DNA from: Tsukamurella pseudospumae
GTDB taxonomy: Bacteria > Actinomycetota > Actinomycetes > Mycobacteriales > Mycobacteriaceae
Length of the DNA: 64,000 nucleotides
Direction: 5' to 3'
Assembly: GCF_001575205.1 (NCBI RefSeq)
Contig: NZ_LSRE01000048.1
Location: 1-64,000 of the forward strand
In this document: in pieces, positions 7,508 through 16,481 of the stretch
Position numbering within the stretch: position 1 is the first letter of the stretch
How the letters are laid out: each line of letters starts with the position of its first letter
Made by a program: the position numbers and the translations under genes
The notes under the pieces: generated by a model
The model's database searches: none
What the model saw: only the letters and a program-made list of their open reading frames with translations
Told to the model about the DNA's origin: nothing

Positions 7508-7849
7508 TCAGCGCTTTTCCTTGATCTTCGCCGCCTTGCCGCGCAGGTCGCGCAGGTAGTACAGCTTCGCGCGACGGACGTCACCACGGGTGAGGACGTC
7601 GATCTTGGCGATGTTCGGGGAGTGCACGGGGAAGGTGCGCTCCACACCGACGCCGAAGGAAACCTTGCGCACCGTGAAGGTCTCGCGCACGCCGCCGCCC
7701 TGGCGGCGGATCACGACGCCCTTGAACACCTGGACGCGCTCCTTGCTGCCCTCGATGACCTTGACGTGCACGTCAAGGGTGTCGCCGGGGCGGAAGTCGG
7801 GCACATCGCTGCGCAGGGACTGCTGGTCAATGAAGTCGAGCGTGTTCAT
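7508..7849 (-). CDS. rplS: 50S ribosomal protein L19
   Basis: 113 residues, the standard L19 length. Recognisable blocks are [49 protein letters not shown] and [18 protein letters not shown]19 sits at the 30S-50S interface of the ribosome. In Mycobacteriales rplS normally follows trmD closely and is followed by lepB; here about 8 kb lies between trmD and rplS, and a mobile segment lies where lepB is expected. The start is the only ATG consistent with family length. Confidence 0.97.
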   Translation of the reverse strand: MNTLDFIDQQSLRSDVPDFRPGDTLDVHVKVIEGSKERVQVFKGVVIRRQGGGVRETFTVRKVSFGVGVERTFPVHSPNIAKIDVLTRGDVRRAKLYYLRDLRGKAAKIKEKR

Positions 7850-7910
7850 CGCTGGATCATCCGTTTCTTACATGTCTTCGTGAGCAGAGGACCCTGGCGG
7901 CCCGTCGCGG

Positions 7911-8888
7911 CTACTGCCGCGGGGGTTCGACCGGTTCGTACTCCTGTCCTGCCGACTGCTCCGCAGTCGGATACACCCGGGCAGCACGCAGCCCGGGCAA
8001 CCTGTTGATTGTGCCAGATCGGCGCCGGTTCTTCGAAATCGTCAGGCGGCGGGCCATGGACCTGGGTCGACGGGGCGGCGCCGGCGCGGGCACGACGGTG
8101 CGATCCAGCTCGCGCTCCGCATCCTCCCGCAGGTGCGGCAGCAGGTCCGGACGGCCGGCCATCAGCTCCTGCACCGCGATCTTCGCGCGGATCAGCGGTC
8201 GGCGGACCCGCCGCTCGCGGCGCAGCGCGCGCAGCATCCGCCGGGAGCTCGTCTCGTACCGCCAGCGCGCCCACGGCGAGCCCGGCCGCGCCAGCCGGAT
8301 CGCGCCGATGAGCAGCAGCGGGAAGAAGAACAGGCCGACGAGCCCGGTCCAGATCTTGCCTTTGAGCAGCACGATCGCTGCCGTCCCGAGACTGATCACA
8401 CCGAACAGGATCTGCGCCGCCCGCTCGGGCGAGTCGCGGAACCCCGCGATGTCCACGAGGTCCAGGGGCCGCAGCCCGAGCAGGAGCAGCCCCGTCACCG
8501 CGACCGCGACGAACACGGCGTCGACCGAGGCGCGCCCCTCCTCCTGCCAGTACACGTCCCGCAGGTACAGGATCAGCGCGAACTCGTCGAGGATCAGCGC
8601 CGCCCCCAGCCCGAAGACCCCGGCCAGTACCGCGGCCGTCGTCTGGGTGGCCTTGTCGAAGTTCGCGATGAGGCCGATCGCCGAGCCCATGCAGAGCACC
8701 ACGCCGAACACCATGTGGTGCACGTGCAGGCCGCCGGGCGTGACATTGCCGAACCACCACCGCACCTCCGCCCGGATCAGCCGCACGCTGATCCGGATGC
8801 ACACGAAGCCCACGATCAGCCCGACGAAGAAGGCGAACAGCGGCAGCCGTCCCGCCTCCACGATGTCGTGCCGGAACCAGGTGGACAT
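7911..8888 (-). CDS. Polytopic membrane protein with conserved His and acidic residues
   Basis: 325 residues with about six or seven hydrophobic helices in the first 200 residues and a basic cytoplasmic C-terminal third. Conserved-looking polar residues are GGLHVHHMVFG near residue 52, AALILDEFALILYLRD near 97, and VYWQEEGRASVDAV. The HxHH and DE residues buried near membrane helices suggest metal or proton handling, but no family name is known to me. The tail is Arg/Pro-rich. It is separated from rplS by 61 bases and reads in the same direction; the duplicated tex tail lies upstream. Confidence 0.75.
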   Translation of the reverse strand: MSTWFRHDIVEAGRLPLFAFFVGLIVGFVCIRISVRLIRAEVRWWFGNVTPGGLHVHHMVFGVVLCMGSAIGLIANFDKATQTTAAVLAGVFGLGAALILDEFALILYLRDVYWQEEGRASVDAVFVAVAVTGLLLLGLRPLDLVDIAGFRDSPERAAQILFGVISLGTAAIVLLKGKIWTGLVGLFFFPLLLIGAIRLARPGSPWARWRYETSSRRMLRALRRERRVRRPLIRAKIAVQELMAGRPDLLPHLREDAERELDRTVVPAPAPPRRPRSMARRLTISKNRRRSGTINRLPGLRAARVYPTAEQSAGQEYEPVEPPRQ

Positions 8889-8940
8889 GTCTCCAACCTA
8901 CGGCGCGGACCGTCGCCGCAGGTCGGAACGCCGCGCGGCG

Positions 8941-8985
8941 CTACTTGCCGAAGCCGGCCTGGCGCAGCGCGTCGGCAGCGCTGCC
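8941..8985 (-). pseudogene. Remnant copy of the tex 3' end
   Basis: On the minus strand this reads GSAADALRQAGFGK then a stop, nearly the same as the true Tex ending, SMADALRKAGFGK, which stops 62 bases earlier in transcription. DNA identity is roughly three quarters over 45 bases. The offset is not a multiple of three, so the copy is not a read-through extension. It looks like an old tandem duplication of the gene end or the former C-terminus displaced by a rearrangement. Confidence 0.6.
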
Positions 8986-9002
8986 CCGATCACAGTCCTA
9001 GA

Positions 9003-11420
9003 TCACTTCCCGAAGCCGGCCTTCCGTAGCGCGTCGGCCATCGAGCCCTCCTTGGCGCTCTGCTCCCGCCCGCCGCGCTGCCCCCGGGCGCCCTGCTGAC
9101 CGCCCCGGTTCTGCCCGCCCTGACCGCCCCGGTTCTGCCCGCCGCGCGACTGTCCGCCCCGCTGGCCGCCGCGATCCCCGCGGTCACCGCCGCGCTGCCC
9201 GCCGTCGCGCGGACCGCGCTGCTTGGGGGCGGCATCGTCGTTCAGGCGGAGCGAGAGGCCGATGCGCTGCCGCTCCACGTCCACGTCGACCACCTTGACC
9301 TTGACCACCTGGCCGGACTTGACCACCTCGTGCGGGTCGGAGACGTACCGGTCCGACATCGCGGAGACGTGGACCAGACCGTCCTGGTGCACGCCCACGT
9401 CGATGAACGCGCCGAAGGCCGCGACGTTGGTCACGACGCCCTCGAGCACCATGCCCGGCTTGAGGTCGGACACCTTCTCCACGCCCGCGGCGAAGGTCGC
9501 GGTGGCGAACGCGGGCCGCGGGTCGCGACCGGGCTTGTCGAGCTCGGCGAGGATGTCGGTCACCGTCGGGACGCCGAACCGCTCGTCGGCGAGCTCGGCC
9601 GCGATGTCGGACGGACGCAGCTTCGCGAGCGCAGCGCTGTTGCCGATGAGCTCGGCCAGCTGCAGGCCGGAGCGATCCAGGATCTTCCGGACGACGGGGT
9701 ACGCCTCGGGGTGCACGCCGGACGCGTCCAGCGGGTCGTCGCCGCCGCGGATCCGGAGGAAGCCGGCGCACTGCTCGAAGGCCTTCGGGCCGAGCCGCGG
9801 GACGTCCAGCAGGCCGGAGCGGCTGCGGAAGGCGCCGGACCGGTCGCGGTACGCGACGATCGCCGCGGCCAGCGACTCGGAGACGCCCGACACCCGCGCG
9901 AGCAGCGGCACCGACGCGGTGTTCAGGTCCACCCCGACGGCGTTCACCGCGTCCTCGACCACCGCGTCGAGCGACTTCGCGAGGCTCGCCTGCGACACGT
10001 CGTGCTGGTACTGCCCCACGCCGATCGACTTGGGATCGATCTTCACCAACTCGGCGAGCGGGTCCTGCAGGCGGCGGGCGATGGACACGGCGCCGCGCAG
10101 CGAGACGTCCATGTCCGGCAGTTCCTGCGAGGCGTACTCCGACGCGGAGTAGATCGACGCGCCGGCCTCGCTGACGACGGCCTTCGCGGGAACGCGCGCG
10201 CCGGCCTTCTTGATCTCCCCGAGCAGCTCCGTGGTCAGCGCGTCGGTCTCCCGCGAGGCGGTGCCGTTGCCGATCGCCACGAGCTCCACGTCGTGCCGGG
10301 CGATGAGCGCCGCCAGCAGGGCCTTGCTCTTGTCCCACTGGTTCTGGGGCTGGTGCGGGTAGATGATGAGCGTGTCGAGCACCTTGCCGGTGCCGTCGAC
10401 GACGGCGGTCTTCACGCCGTTGCGGAAGCCCGGGTCGAGGCCCAGGGTGGGCCGGGTGCCCGCCGGGGCGGCCAACAGCAGGTCCTTGAGGTTGGTCGCG
10501 AACACGGTGACCGCGTCCTCCTCGGCGCGCTGCCGCAGCCGGGTGCGGGCGTCGACGGTCGCGGAGACCATCAGCTTGGTGCGCCACGCCCACCGCGCGA
10601 CCGTGCCCAACCATTTGTCGGCCGGCCGGCCCTGGTTCGAGATCCCCAGCACGGCCGCGACCATCGCCTCGTAGTCGGCGTCCTCACCGCCGTCGAACTG
10701 CAGGGAGAGCACCTCCTCCTTCTCCCCGCGCAGCACGGCCAGCACCCGGTGCGACGGCATCTGGTCCAGCGGCTCGGAGAACTCGAAGTAGTCGCGGAAC
10801 TTCTGCGCCTTCTGCGGGTCCGCGCCCTCGCGCACGCCGGTGCGCAGCGTCGAGTCGCCCCAGAACTTCTCGCGGACCGTGCCCACGAGCTCCGCGTCCT
10901 CGGACGCCCGCTCCACGAGGATGTGCCGCGCGCCCTCGAGCGCCGCCGCCGCATCCGCGACGTTCTCCCCGAGGAACTCCCCCGCCAGCTCCTCGGGAAC
11001 CAACGTGGGATCTGCCAGCAGCCGCTCGGCCAGCGGAGCGAGGCCGTTCTCCCGCGCGATCTGCGCCTTGGTGCGCCGCTTGACCTTGTACGGCAGGTAG
11101 ATGTCCTCGACGCGGGCCTTGGTGTCGGCGGCCAGCAGGGCGGCGCGGAGCTCGGGCGTGAGCTTGCCCTGCTCCTCGATCGAGGCGATGACGGCGGCGC
11201 GGCGGTCATCGAGTTCGCGCAGGTAGCCGAGCCGCTCCTCGAGGGCGCGCAGCTGCGCGTCGTCGAGGCTGCCCGTGACCTCCTTGCGGTATCGGGCGAT
11301 GAACGGCACCGTCGACCCCTCGTCCAGCAGCTGGACCGCTGCGGCCACCTGGTTCTCCCCCACCGAGAGCTCCTCGGCGATGCGGGCGGATACGGACTTG
11401 CTCGGCGCGCTCGAATTCAC
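9003..11420 (-). CDS. tex: Tex-family S1 RNA-binding transcription accessory protein
   Basis: 805 residues, usual for Tex. Order: helical N-terminal domain (GSTVPFIARYRKEVTG at about 36-51), YqgF-like domain (TLGLDPGFRNGVK at about 327), helix-hairpin-helix region (DLNTASVPLLARVSGV at about 497), S1 domain (GMVLEGVVTNVAAFGAFIDV at about 658), and a Gly/Arg/Gln-rich tail from about 730 with repeated NRGGQ and RGG units, probably disordered and RNA-binding. Tex binds RNA polymerase and nucleic acids and affects transcription. The RGG tail is longer than in enterobacterial Tex. A degenerate second copy of the last 14 codons lies just downstream. The four genes upstream on this strand are unrelated. 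Confidence 0.95.
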   Translation of the reverse strand: MNSSAPSKSVSARIAEELSVGENQVAAAVQLLDEGSTVPFIARYRKEVTGSLDDAQLRALEERLGYLRELDDRRAAVIASIEEQGKLTPELRAALLAADTKARVEDIYLPYKVKRRTKAQIARENGLAPLAERLLADPTLVPEELAGEFLGENVADAAAALEGARHILVERASEDAELVGTVREKFWGDSTLRTGVREGADPQKAQKFRDYFEFSEPLDQMPSHRVLAVLRGEKEEVLSLQFDGGEDADYEAMVAAVLGISNQGRPADKWLGTVARWAWRTKLMVSATVDARTRLRQRAEEDAVTVFATNLKDLLLAAPAGTRPTLGLDPGFRNGVKTAVVDGTGKVLDTLIIYPHQPQNQWDKSKALLAALIARHDVELVAIGNGTASRETDALTTELLGEIKKAGARVPAKAVVSEAGASIYSASEYASQELPDMDVSLRGAVSIARRLQDPLAELVKIDPKSIGVGQYQHDVSQASLAKSLDAVVEDAVNAVGVDLNTASVPLLARVSGVSESLAAAIVAYRDRSGAFRSRSGLLDVPRLGPKAFEQCAGFLRIRGGDDPLDASGVHPEAYPVVRKILDRSGLQLAELIGNSAALAKLRPSDIAAELADERFGVPTVTDILAELDKPGRDPRPAFATATFAAGVEKVSDLKPGMVLEGVVTNVAAFGAFIDVGVHQDGLVHVSAMSDRYVSDPHEVVKSGQVVKVKVVDVDVERQRIGLSLRLNDDAAPKQRGPRDGGQRGGDRGDRGGQRGGQSRGGQNRGGQGGQNRGGQQGARGQRGGREQSAKEGSMADALRKAGFGK

Positions 11421-11429
11421 GCGGCCACC

Positions 11430-11849
11430 CTACCGGCGACCACCGACGAGTTCGGCGATCACCGGCTCGGTGGCGCCGCACACCATCACCGCCTCGTACG
11501 CGACATCGGCCAACGCGGCCCCGCCGTCGCGGACGAGGAAGTGCAACGCCGACAGCGCCCGTGCCGCCTGGAAGCCCAGGACGTAGCCGGTGTGGTCGCC
11601 GTCGCGGCGGCACCGGTGGGCTGCCCGGTCGAGGTGCTCGACCGCCGCCGCCAGACGGTGCGCCTCCCCGCGCCGCGAGCCCGGCGCCCGCCGTTCGTCG
11701 AGGAGCACCTCCCCGGCGTCGTCGAGCCGCGGATCCGCCGCACGATCCAGCGCGCCGGCCACGAGCGTCACACCCGCGGCGTGCCGACGGTCCGCAGCCA
11801 CGGCTGCGACCGCATCCGCCAGGTCCGGCAGGCTAGTCGACCGATGCAT
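11430..11849 (-). CDS. Helical protein of unknown function, last gene of a T7SS-like cassette
   Basis: 139 residues starting MHRSTSLPDLADAVAAV; the ATG overlaps the preceding gene by 17 bases, so they are co-translated. It is Ala/Arg-rich and predicted helical, with blocks HTGYVLGFQAARALSALHFL and PVIAELVGGRR. No domain recognised. Its link to the cassette rests on overlap and direction. It ends ten bases before the tex start. Confidence 0.6.
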   Translation of the reverse strand: MHRSTSLPDLADAVAAVAADRRHAAGVTLVAGALDRAADPRLDDAGEVLLDERRAPGSRRGEAHRLAAAVEHLDRAAHRCRRDGDHTGYVLGFQAARALSALHFLVRDGGAALADVAYEAVMVCGATEPVIAELVGGRR

Positions 11850-12717
11850 CCGCGTCCTCCCCGCCACTCGCCCACGCGTCGCCCGACCAGCTCGGCGCGA
11901 AGCCCGACGCGCGCAGGTGATCGCACACCTCGTCGGGCGGCGGGGTCGCGCCGACCACCGGTCCGGGCGCGAATCCCCGTGCGGCGCAGAAGGTCGCGAT
12001 GGACAGCTCCGGCCAGTCCTCGTTGCCCGCAGCGAGCTCACCGTCACGCAGCACCACACCGGGCCGCAGGTAGCCGTCGAGTTCGGTGGTCCCGATGAGC
12101 CGCCAGGGCCGGCCGGCCTCGTCCACGACCTCCGCGACCGCCATCCGCGCCCAGTCCCGCGCCGCGCCGCCGATCGCCCCGCACAGCTCCCGCAGCCGCA
12201 GATCCAGGTCCGCGGGGGCCGAGGCCGGGACGGCGTAGTGCGCTGCGCGGTGCGCACCGTCGGACCCGAGAGACCGGCCGAGCATGCCCAAGCCGGCCAG
12301 GGGCGCCATCCCGCCGACGGCGGAACCGTGCCCCGCGGCGAGATCCGCGGACCGTCGCTCCGCCTCCTCCGCCGCGTCCACCGCCTCGGCCCGGCCCCGC
12401 AGATCCGCGAGGTCCGCGGCCTCGTCCGCCGCCGGATCACCGGGCGGGCGCCCGCCACGGGCCTCGAGGCGCGCGAGCGCGGTCCCCGCGGCGATCCCGG
12501 TCATCCGTGCGCGCGTCTCGTCGACGAGGACCGCGTAGTCGCCGACGAGGGCCGCCCGGGCATCGTCGAGCTCGCCGGCCCGGACCAGCACGTCCGACGG
12601 TGCCCGCACGCCCAGCCGGGCGGCGATCCGCCGTGCCTCGGCGTGCGCGGCGCGGTACTGCTCGGCGGCGCCGGTGAACTCGCCGGGCGAGCGGGGCCAG
12701 AACTCGGTGTCGGTCAT
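11833..12717 (-). CDS. Ala-rich protein of a putative type VII secretion satellite cassette
   Basis: 294 residues, starting MTDTEFWPRSPGEFTGAAEQ. The first 90 residues are helical with an RYRAAHAEARRIAARLGV-like stretch and could form a helical hairpin such as those of secreted ESX partners. The middle is Gly/Ala-rich (GHGSAVGGMAPLAGLGMLG). The C-terminal third looks globular (PWRLIGTTELDGYLRPGVVL, SIATFCAARGFAPGP). The ATG overlaps the upstream stop by four bases. I cannot name the family; the role is inferred only from the neighbouring EspC-like and YbaB-like genes. Confidence 0.6.
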   Translation of the reverse strand: MTDTEFWPRSPGEFTGAAEQYRAAHAEARRIAARLGVRAPSDVLVRAGELDDARAALVGDYAVLVDETRARMTGIAAGTALARLEARGGRPPGDPAADEAADLADLRGRAEAVDAAEEAERRSADLAAGHGSAVGGMAPLAGLGMLGRSLGSDGAHRAAHYAVPASAPADLDLRLRELCGAIGGAARDWARMAVAEVVDEAGRPWRLIGTTELDGYLRPGVVLRDGELAAGNEDWPELSIATFCAARGFAPGPVVGATPPPDEVCDHLRASGFAPSWSGDAWASGGEDADASVD

Positions 12718-12992
12718 CCCGCGGCCTCGATCGCCCTCGCGGCGGATCGATCCGTGGCCGTTGCCGCGCGGGAACCGGCGCGGATGCGCACGGCGAGCGC
12801 CCGGAGCTCCGCGACGGACGACGCGCGCAGGTCGCGCGCCAGGGCGTCGGAAGCGGCGGGGACCGCGCCGAGCGCCCGCGCGTACCTGTCCGCGGGGAGC
12901 GGAAGGGCGGCCGGCGCGGGGAGCGCCTCGGCGAGAGCGTCGACGGTGCGCGCGAGCCGCTCCCACGCCGCCGGTTCGAGTTCGAAGATCAT
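12714..12992 (-). CDS. Small helical protein resembling EspC-type ESX substrates
   Basis: 92 residues: FELEPAAWERLARTVDALAE opens a first helix, a Pro-rich middle follows, and the last third, RALAVRIRAGSRAATATDRS, matches the general pattern of PF10824 (EspC-like) proteins, in which a second helix ends with a Y/R-x2-x-D motif. Size and layout fit. There is no WXG motif. The ATG overlaps the YbaB-like gene by four bases and its stop overlaps the next start by four. Assignment is by pattern and context, so moderate at best. Confidence 0.55.
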   Translation of the reverse strand: MIFELEPAAWERLARTVDALAEALPAPAALPLPADRYARALGAVPAASDALARDLRASSVAELRALAVRIRAGSRAATATDRSAARAIEAAG

Positions 12993-13300
12993 GCGGGGGT
13001 CCGGGCGAGCTCGGCGCGCCGCGCGTAGTGCTCGTGCAGCGAATCGGCCGCGCGCTCCGCGAGTTCGACGATCAAGGGCCCCAGCCGTTCCGGCGGGTGA
13101 GCCCGAGCGGACGCCGGCGCGAGGTCGACCTCGACGACGTGCCCGCGCACGTCGACGGTGACCGCCACCGTCCGGTCGTGCGAGCGCGCGGTGACCCGTG
13201 CGGTGCGGAACTCCGCGTCGAGGCGGGCCAACTCCGCCTCGCGCCGCTCGACCTCCGCCAGCAGGGCGTCGGCACCGCACGCACCGTTGAGAACAGCCAT
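12989..13300 (-). CDS. YbaB/EbfC-family (EspL-like) protein
   Basis: 103 residues. After a helical start (ALLAEVERREAELARLDAEF) comes the beta-sheet typical of the family, TVAVTVDVRGHVVEVDLAPA, then PPERLGPLIVELAERAADSL as the closing helix. YbaB/EbfC proteins are nucleoid-associated dimers; in mycobacterial ESX loci the paralogue EspL acts beside secreted Esp proteins. Here it heads a four-gene overlapping unit with an EspC-like gene, which favours the ESX-associated role over a recR partner, since dnaX and recR are absent. Confidence 0.75.
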   Translation of the reverse strand: MAVLNGACGADALLAEVERREAELARLDAEFRTARVTARSHDRTVAVTVDVRGHVVEVDLAPASARAHPPERLGPLIVELAERAADSLHEHYARRAELARTPA

Positions 13301-13376
13301 GATTCCCCTTCAATCCCGGGCGCCCCCACGCCCGCTCCGGCCATCATGCCGCGCTGCTCGACGCGCGGGGGCGGAT

Positions 13377-14516
13377 CTACGGAATCGGCGCCGGTGCGGG
13401 TAGTTCCACGCGCAGGCGCGCCCCGCCCGACGGTGCCTCCCCGACCCGGATCGCCCCCTCGTGGGCCCGCACGATCTCGGCGGCGATGGCCAGCCCGAGG
13501 CCGGAGCCGCCGTCGTCCCGGGACCTGCCCTCGTCGAGGCGCAGGAACGGGGTGAAGACCTGCTCGCGGTCCTCCGGCGCGATGCCGGGCCCGTCGTCGT
13601 CGACGTCCAGGACGACGGCACCGTCGACCTCCCGGACGGTGAGCGAGACGGCCGACCGGGCGTGCCGCGCCGCGTTGTCGACGAGGTTCTGCAGCAGCCG
13701 CGTCACCTGCTGCCGCGAGCCGACGACGAGGGTCGCGGGATCGACGTCGACGGTGTACGCGACGTCCGTCGGGGGCCGCACGGGCCCGAGCACCTCGAAC
13801 AGGGGCAGGATCTCCCGCTTGAGCTTCTCCCCCGCCTCGAGCCGCGCGAGCGTCAGCAGGTCGGTGGCCACCGATTGCAGCCGGTCCACGTCGATCAGCG
13901 CCTCGCGGACCGCGACGACGGGGTCCACCTGGTCCGGATAGGCGGCCGCCACCTCGAGGTCGGCGCGGACGGCACCGATCGGCCCGCGGAGCTCGTGCGC
14001 CGCGTCGGCGACGAACCGCAGCTGCCGGTCGGACGATTCCTGGAGCAGTTCCAGCGTGTCGTTCATGGTCCGGGCCAGACGGGCCACCTCGTCGTCGCCC
14101 GCGGGCTCGGGAACGCGCAGGCTCAGGTCCCCCGAGGAGAGCTCACGGAAACGCTGCTCGATGGCTCCGACGGGCCGCAGCACCCGGCCCGCGACGAACC
14201 ACGCGATGAGTCCGGAGATCGCACCGGCGAGGGGCGCCGTCGCGAGCACCGCGATCCGGCCCCACTGCGAGAGCGCCTGGCGCACCTCGAAGGCCGCGGC
14301 GGCGCCGGGCACCGGCGGACGGTCGCCCGGCGACGCCCCGGTCGTGCCCCACACGGCACCGGACGAGGGCGGCACGTCGGTCGTGGGGGTGATCTCGCCC
14401 AGCACGACATCGGTGAGCAGCCAGACCACCGCCAGCGCGATGACGGCGTAGCCGATGAACACGATGACGCCCGTCAGCAGCGCGAGCCGCATCCGGACGG
14501 ACCCGAGGCGCCTCAC
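13377..14516 (-). CDS. Sensor histidine kinase of an OmpR-type two-component system
   Basis: 379 residues from a GTG that overlaps the regulator stop (GTGA). Two membrane helices (about 12-36 and 89-110) flank a short Pro/Gly-rich extracytoplasmic loop. Then come HAMP, the HisKA box FVADAAHELRGPIGAVRADL with the phospho-accepting His near residue 173, the N box NLVDNAARHA near 276, and G boxes DDDGPGI and GGSGLGLAIAAEIVRAHEG. The phospho-box has R-G-P after HEL where most kinases have R-T-P. The small loop makes ligand sensing limited, so membrane or envelope stress is plausible. Signal unknown. Confidence 0.93.
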   Translation of the reverse strand: MRRLGSVRMRLALLTGVIVFIGYAVIALAVVWLLTDVVLGEITPTTDVPPSSGAVWGTTGASPGDRPPVPGAAAAFEVRQALSQWGRIAVLATAPLAGAISGLIAWFVAGRVLRPVGAIEQRFRELSSGDLSLRVPEPAGDDEVARLARTMNDTLELLQESSDRQLRFVADAAHELRGPIGAVRADLEVAAAYPDQVDPVVAVREALIDVDRLQSVATDLLTLARLEAGEKLKREILPLFEVLGPVRPPTDVAYTVDVDPATLVVGSRQQVTRLLQNLVDNAARHARSAVSLTVREVDGAVVLDVDDDGPGIAPEDREQVFTPFLRLDEGRSRDDGGSGLGLAIAAEIVRAHEGAIRVGEAPSGGARLRVELPAPAPIP

Positions 14517-15217
14517 GGGCGGATCCGATAGCCGTAGCCGCGCAGCGTCTCGATGGACGCGGCGCCGAAGGGCGCGTCCACCTTGCGCCGCAGCGCGCTG
14601 ATGTGGACCTCGATCCGGTTGTCCGCGACATCGGCGGCCTCGTCCCACACGGACCCGGCGAGGGCGGACTTGGACACCGGCCGGCCGGGCTCGCGCGCCA
14701 GGGTGGCAAGGATCTCGAACTCCTTGGCGGTCACCGTGATCGGCGTACCCGCGCGGGCGACGGTGCGCGCGGTGACGTCGACCTCCAGGTCACCGACGGT
14801 CAGCACGACCGCCCGTTGCTGCCCGGCGCGACGCAGCAGGGTGCGCAGGCGCGCGAGGAGCACGACATAGGAGAACGGTTTGGTGAGGTAGTCGTCGGCG
14901 CCGGCATCGAGCCCCTCGGCCTCGTCGTACTCGCCGTCCTTCGCGGTGAGCATGAGGACGGGCGTCCAGTCCTCGCGGGCGCGCAGCGCGCTCACCACCC
15001 GGTAGCCGTTGCGCAGCGGCATCTGGACGTCGAGCACGATGACGTCGAACCGGGTCACCTCGGCCGCGAGGAGAGCGGCCTCGCCGTCGCCGACGGTCTC
15101 GACCGCGTAGCCCTCGCAGCGCAGGCCCTCCGCGAGGCCGCGCAGCAGGCGCTGGTCGTCGTCGGCGATCAGGATGCGGGGCAACGGCCTTCCCTTTCCC
15201 TCGAACGCGGGCGGCAC
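14513..15217 (-). CDS. OmpR/PhoB-type response regulator
   Basis: 234 residues if the GTG at 15217 is used; a TTG at 15184 preceded by GGGAAGG gives 223 and begins right at the receiver domain (LPRILIADDD). Acidic triad DDD at 19-21, phospho-acceptor Asp63 in VIVLDVQMP, switch Thr91 and Lys113 in LTKPF. The C-terminal winged helix includes VTAKEFEILATLAREPG, NRIEVHISALRRKVD and TLRGYGYRI. It overlaps the kinase by four bases. The direct target may be the small exported protein upstream, but no operator was identified. Confidence 0.93.
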   Translation of the reverse strand: MPPAFEGKGRPLPRILIADDDQRLLRGLAEGLRCEGYAVETVGDGEAALLAAEVTRFDVIVLDVQMPLRNGYRVVSALRAREDWTPVLMLTAKDGEYDEAEGLDAGADDYLTKPFSYVVLLARLRTLLRRAGQQRAVVLTVGDLEVDVTARTVARAGTPITVTAKEFEILATLAREPGRPVSKSALAGSVWDEAADVADNRIEVHISALRRKVDAPFGAASIETLRGYGYRIRP

Positions 15218-15272
15218 CGTCTGCCCTCTCGGGCTCGACGATACCGCCCGCAGTTGGCCGGTCTTTGCAGTA

Positions 15273-15659
15273 CTACTTCGCCTGGGGCACCTCGATGACG
15301 CCCTGGCCGTTCCCGCCGGCGCCGGTGGGGCCGGTCACGACGCCGGGCTTCGCGCCGGGGCCGTTGCCCGTGACGGTGCCGGTCTTCGGGTCGTACTTGC
15401 CCACCACCTTGCCCGTGGAGTCGGTGATGGTGCCGTCGGGCGCGATGGTGAAGCCGGCGCCCGTGGTCGGGACCTGCGAGCACGGGACGATCTTGTGGGG
15501 CTGGCCGTTGATGCCGGTGGTGCCGCAGATCGGGGCGCCGGGCTTCGGGGCGGTGGTGTCGCCGCCGGCGGACGCGATGCCCGCCCCGAGGACGCCCCCG
15601 CCGACGATGGCGAGGCCGGCGGCGGCAGCGGCGGTGCGGCGGAACTGGATCGTGCGCAT
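15273..15659 (-). CDS. Small exported protein with one cysteine pair
   Basis: 128 residues with a typical signal peptide, MRTIQFRRTAAAAAGLAIVG, ending near ASA at about residue 30. The mature part is Gly/Thr/Pro-rich with two Cys (GAPICGTTG and IVPCSQV) and a repeated xDGTITDSTGKVVGKYDPKT stretch resembling two short beta-hairpin units. The C-terminus is Gly-rich, ending EVPQAK. No family recognised. It lies just upstream of the two-component genes on the same strand, a common place for a regulated or sensed exported protein. Confidence 0.75.
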   Translation of the reverse strand: MRTIQFRRTAAAAAGLAIVGGGVLGAGIASAGGDTTAPKPGAPICGTTGINGQPHKIVPCSQVPTTGAGFTIAPDGTITDSTGKVVGKYDPKTGTVTGNGPGAKPGVVTGPTGAGGNGQGVIEVPQAK

Positions 15660-15775
15660 GGAGTGTCTCCTTCAGGTGGACCGGCGTCGGCCGGTTCGAA
15701 GCGCTCGCTTCGGTGACACCACACTGCGGGAGGGGCTCTGTGGCCCACCTGAAGCCGCCTGAAGACCCCTTCAGG

Positions 15776-16477
15776 TCACGAGGTCTGCGCAGGTGGCAGC
15801 AGATCGGGCCGACGGTCCGCCGTCCGCGCCAGGGACTGTTCGCGGCGCCACTGCGCGACTTTCGCGTGGTCGCCGGACAGCAGCACCGGCGGCACCGTCA
15901 GGTCGCGCCAGGTCTCGGGACGCGTGTACGAGGGGCCCTCGAGGAGCCCGTCGGCGCCGTCGGAGAAGGAGTCGTCCTGGTGGCTGAGCTTGTTGCCGAG
16001 CACCCCGGGGATGAGCCGGCCGAAGGCCTCGACCATGACGAGCACGGCGACCTCGCCGCCGATGAGCACGTAGTCGCCGATGGACACCTCGACCACGCGG
16101 ACACGCCGGGCGGCGTCGTCGAAGACGCGCTGGTCGATGCCCTCGTAGCGGCCGCAGGCGAAGACGATGTGCTCCTCGGTCGCCCATTCGTGCGCCATGG
16201 CCTGGGTGAAGGGGATGCCCGCGGGCGTGGGGACCACGAGGAGGGCGTCGTCGGGGCAGATCTCGTCGAGGGCGGGGCCCCAGACCGTGGGCTTCATGAC
16301 CATGCCGGGGCCCCCGCCGTAGGGCGAGTCGTCCACGGCCTTGTGCACGTCGTGCGTCCAGTCGCGCAGGTCGTGGACGCCGAACTCGAGCAGCCCCTTG
16401 TCGACGGCCTTGCCGAGCAGCGCCTGACGCAGCGGCGCGAGGTACTCGGGGAAGATCGTCACCACGTCGATGCGCAC
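15776..16477 (-). CDS. trmD: tRNA (guanine-N1-)-methyltransferase
   Basis: 233 residues. SPOUT-family blocks are [41 protein letters not shown] (about 108-121) and [17 protein letters not shown] (about 132-148), the deep-knot SAM site; IGG replaces the more common SGG. LPGVLGN appears as [16 protein letters not shown]. The enzyme methylates G37 of tRNAs with SAM and prevents frameshifting. It is four bases from rimM in the conserved order. rplS, usually next, is displaced by about 8 kb. Confidence 0.97.
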   Translation of the reverse strand: MRIDVVTIFPEYLAPLRQALLGKAVDKGLLEFGVHDLRDWTHDVHKAVDDSPYGGGPGMVMKPTVWGPALDEICPDDALLVVPTPAGIPFTQAMAHEWATEEHIVFACGRYEGIDQRVFDDAARRVRVVEVSIGDYVLIGGEVAVLVMVEAFGRLIPGVLGNKLSHQDDSFSDGADGLLEGPSYTRPETWRDLTVPPVLLSGDHAKVAQWRREQSLARTADRRPDLLPPAQTS

Positions 16478-16481
16478 GGGT

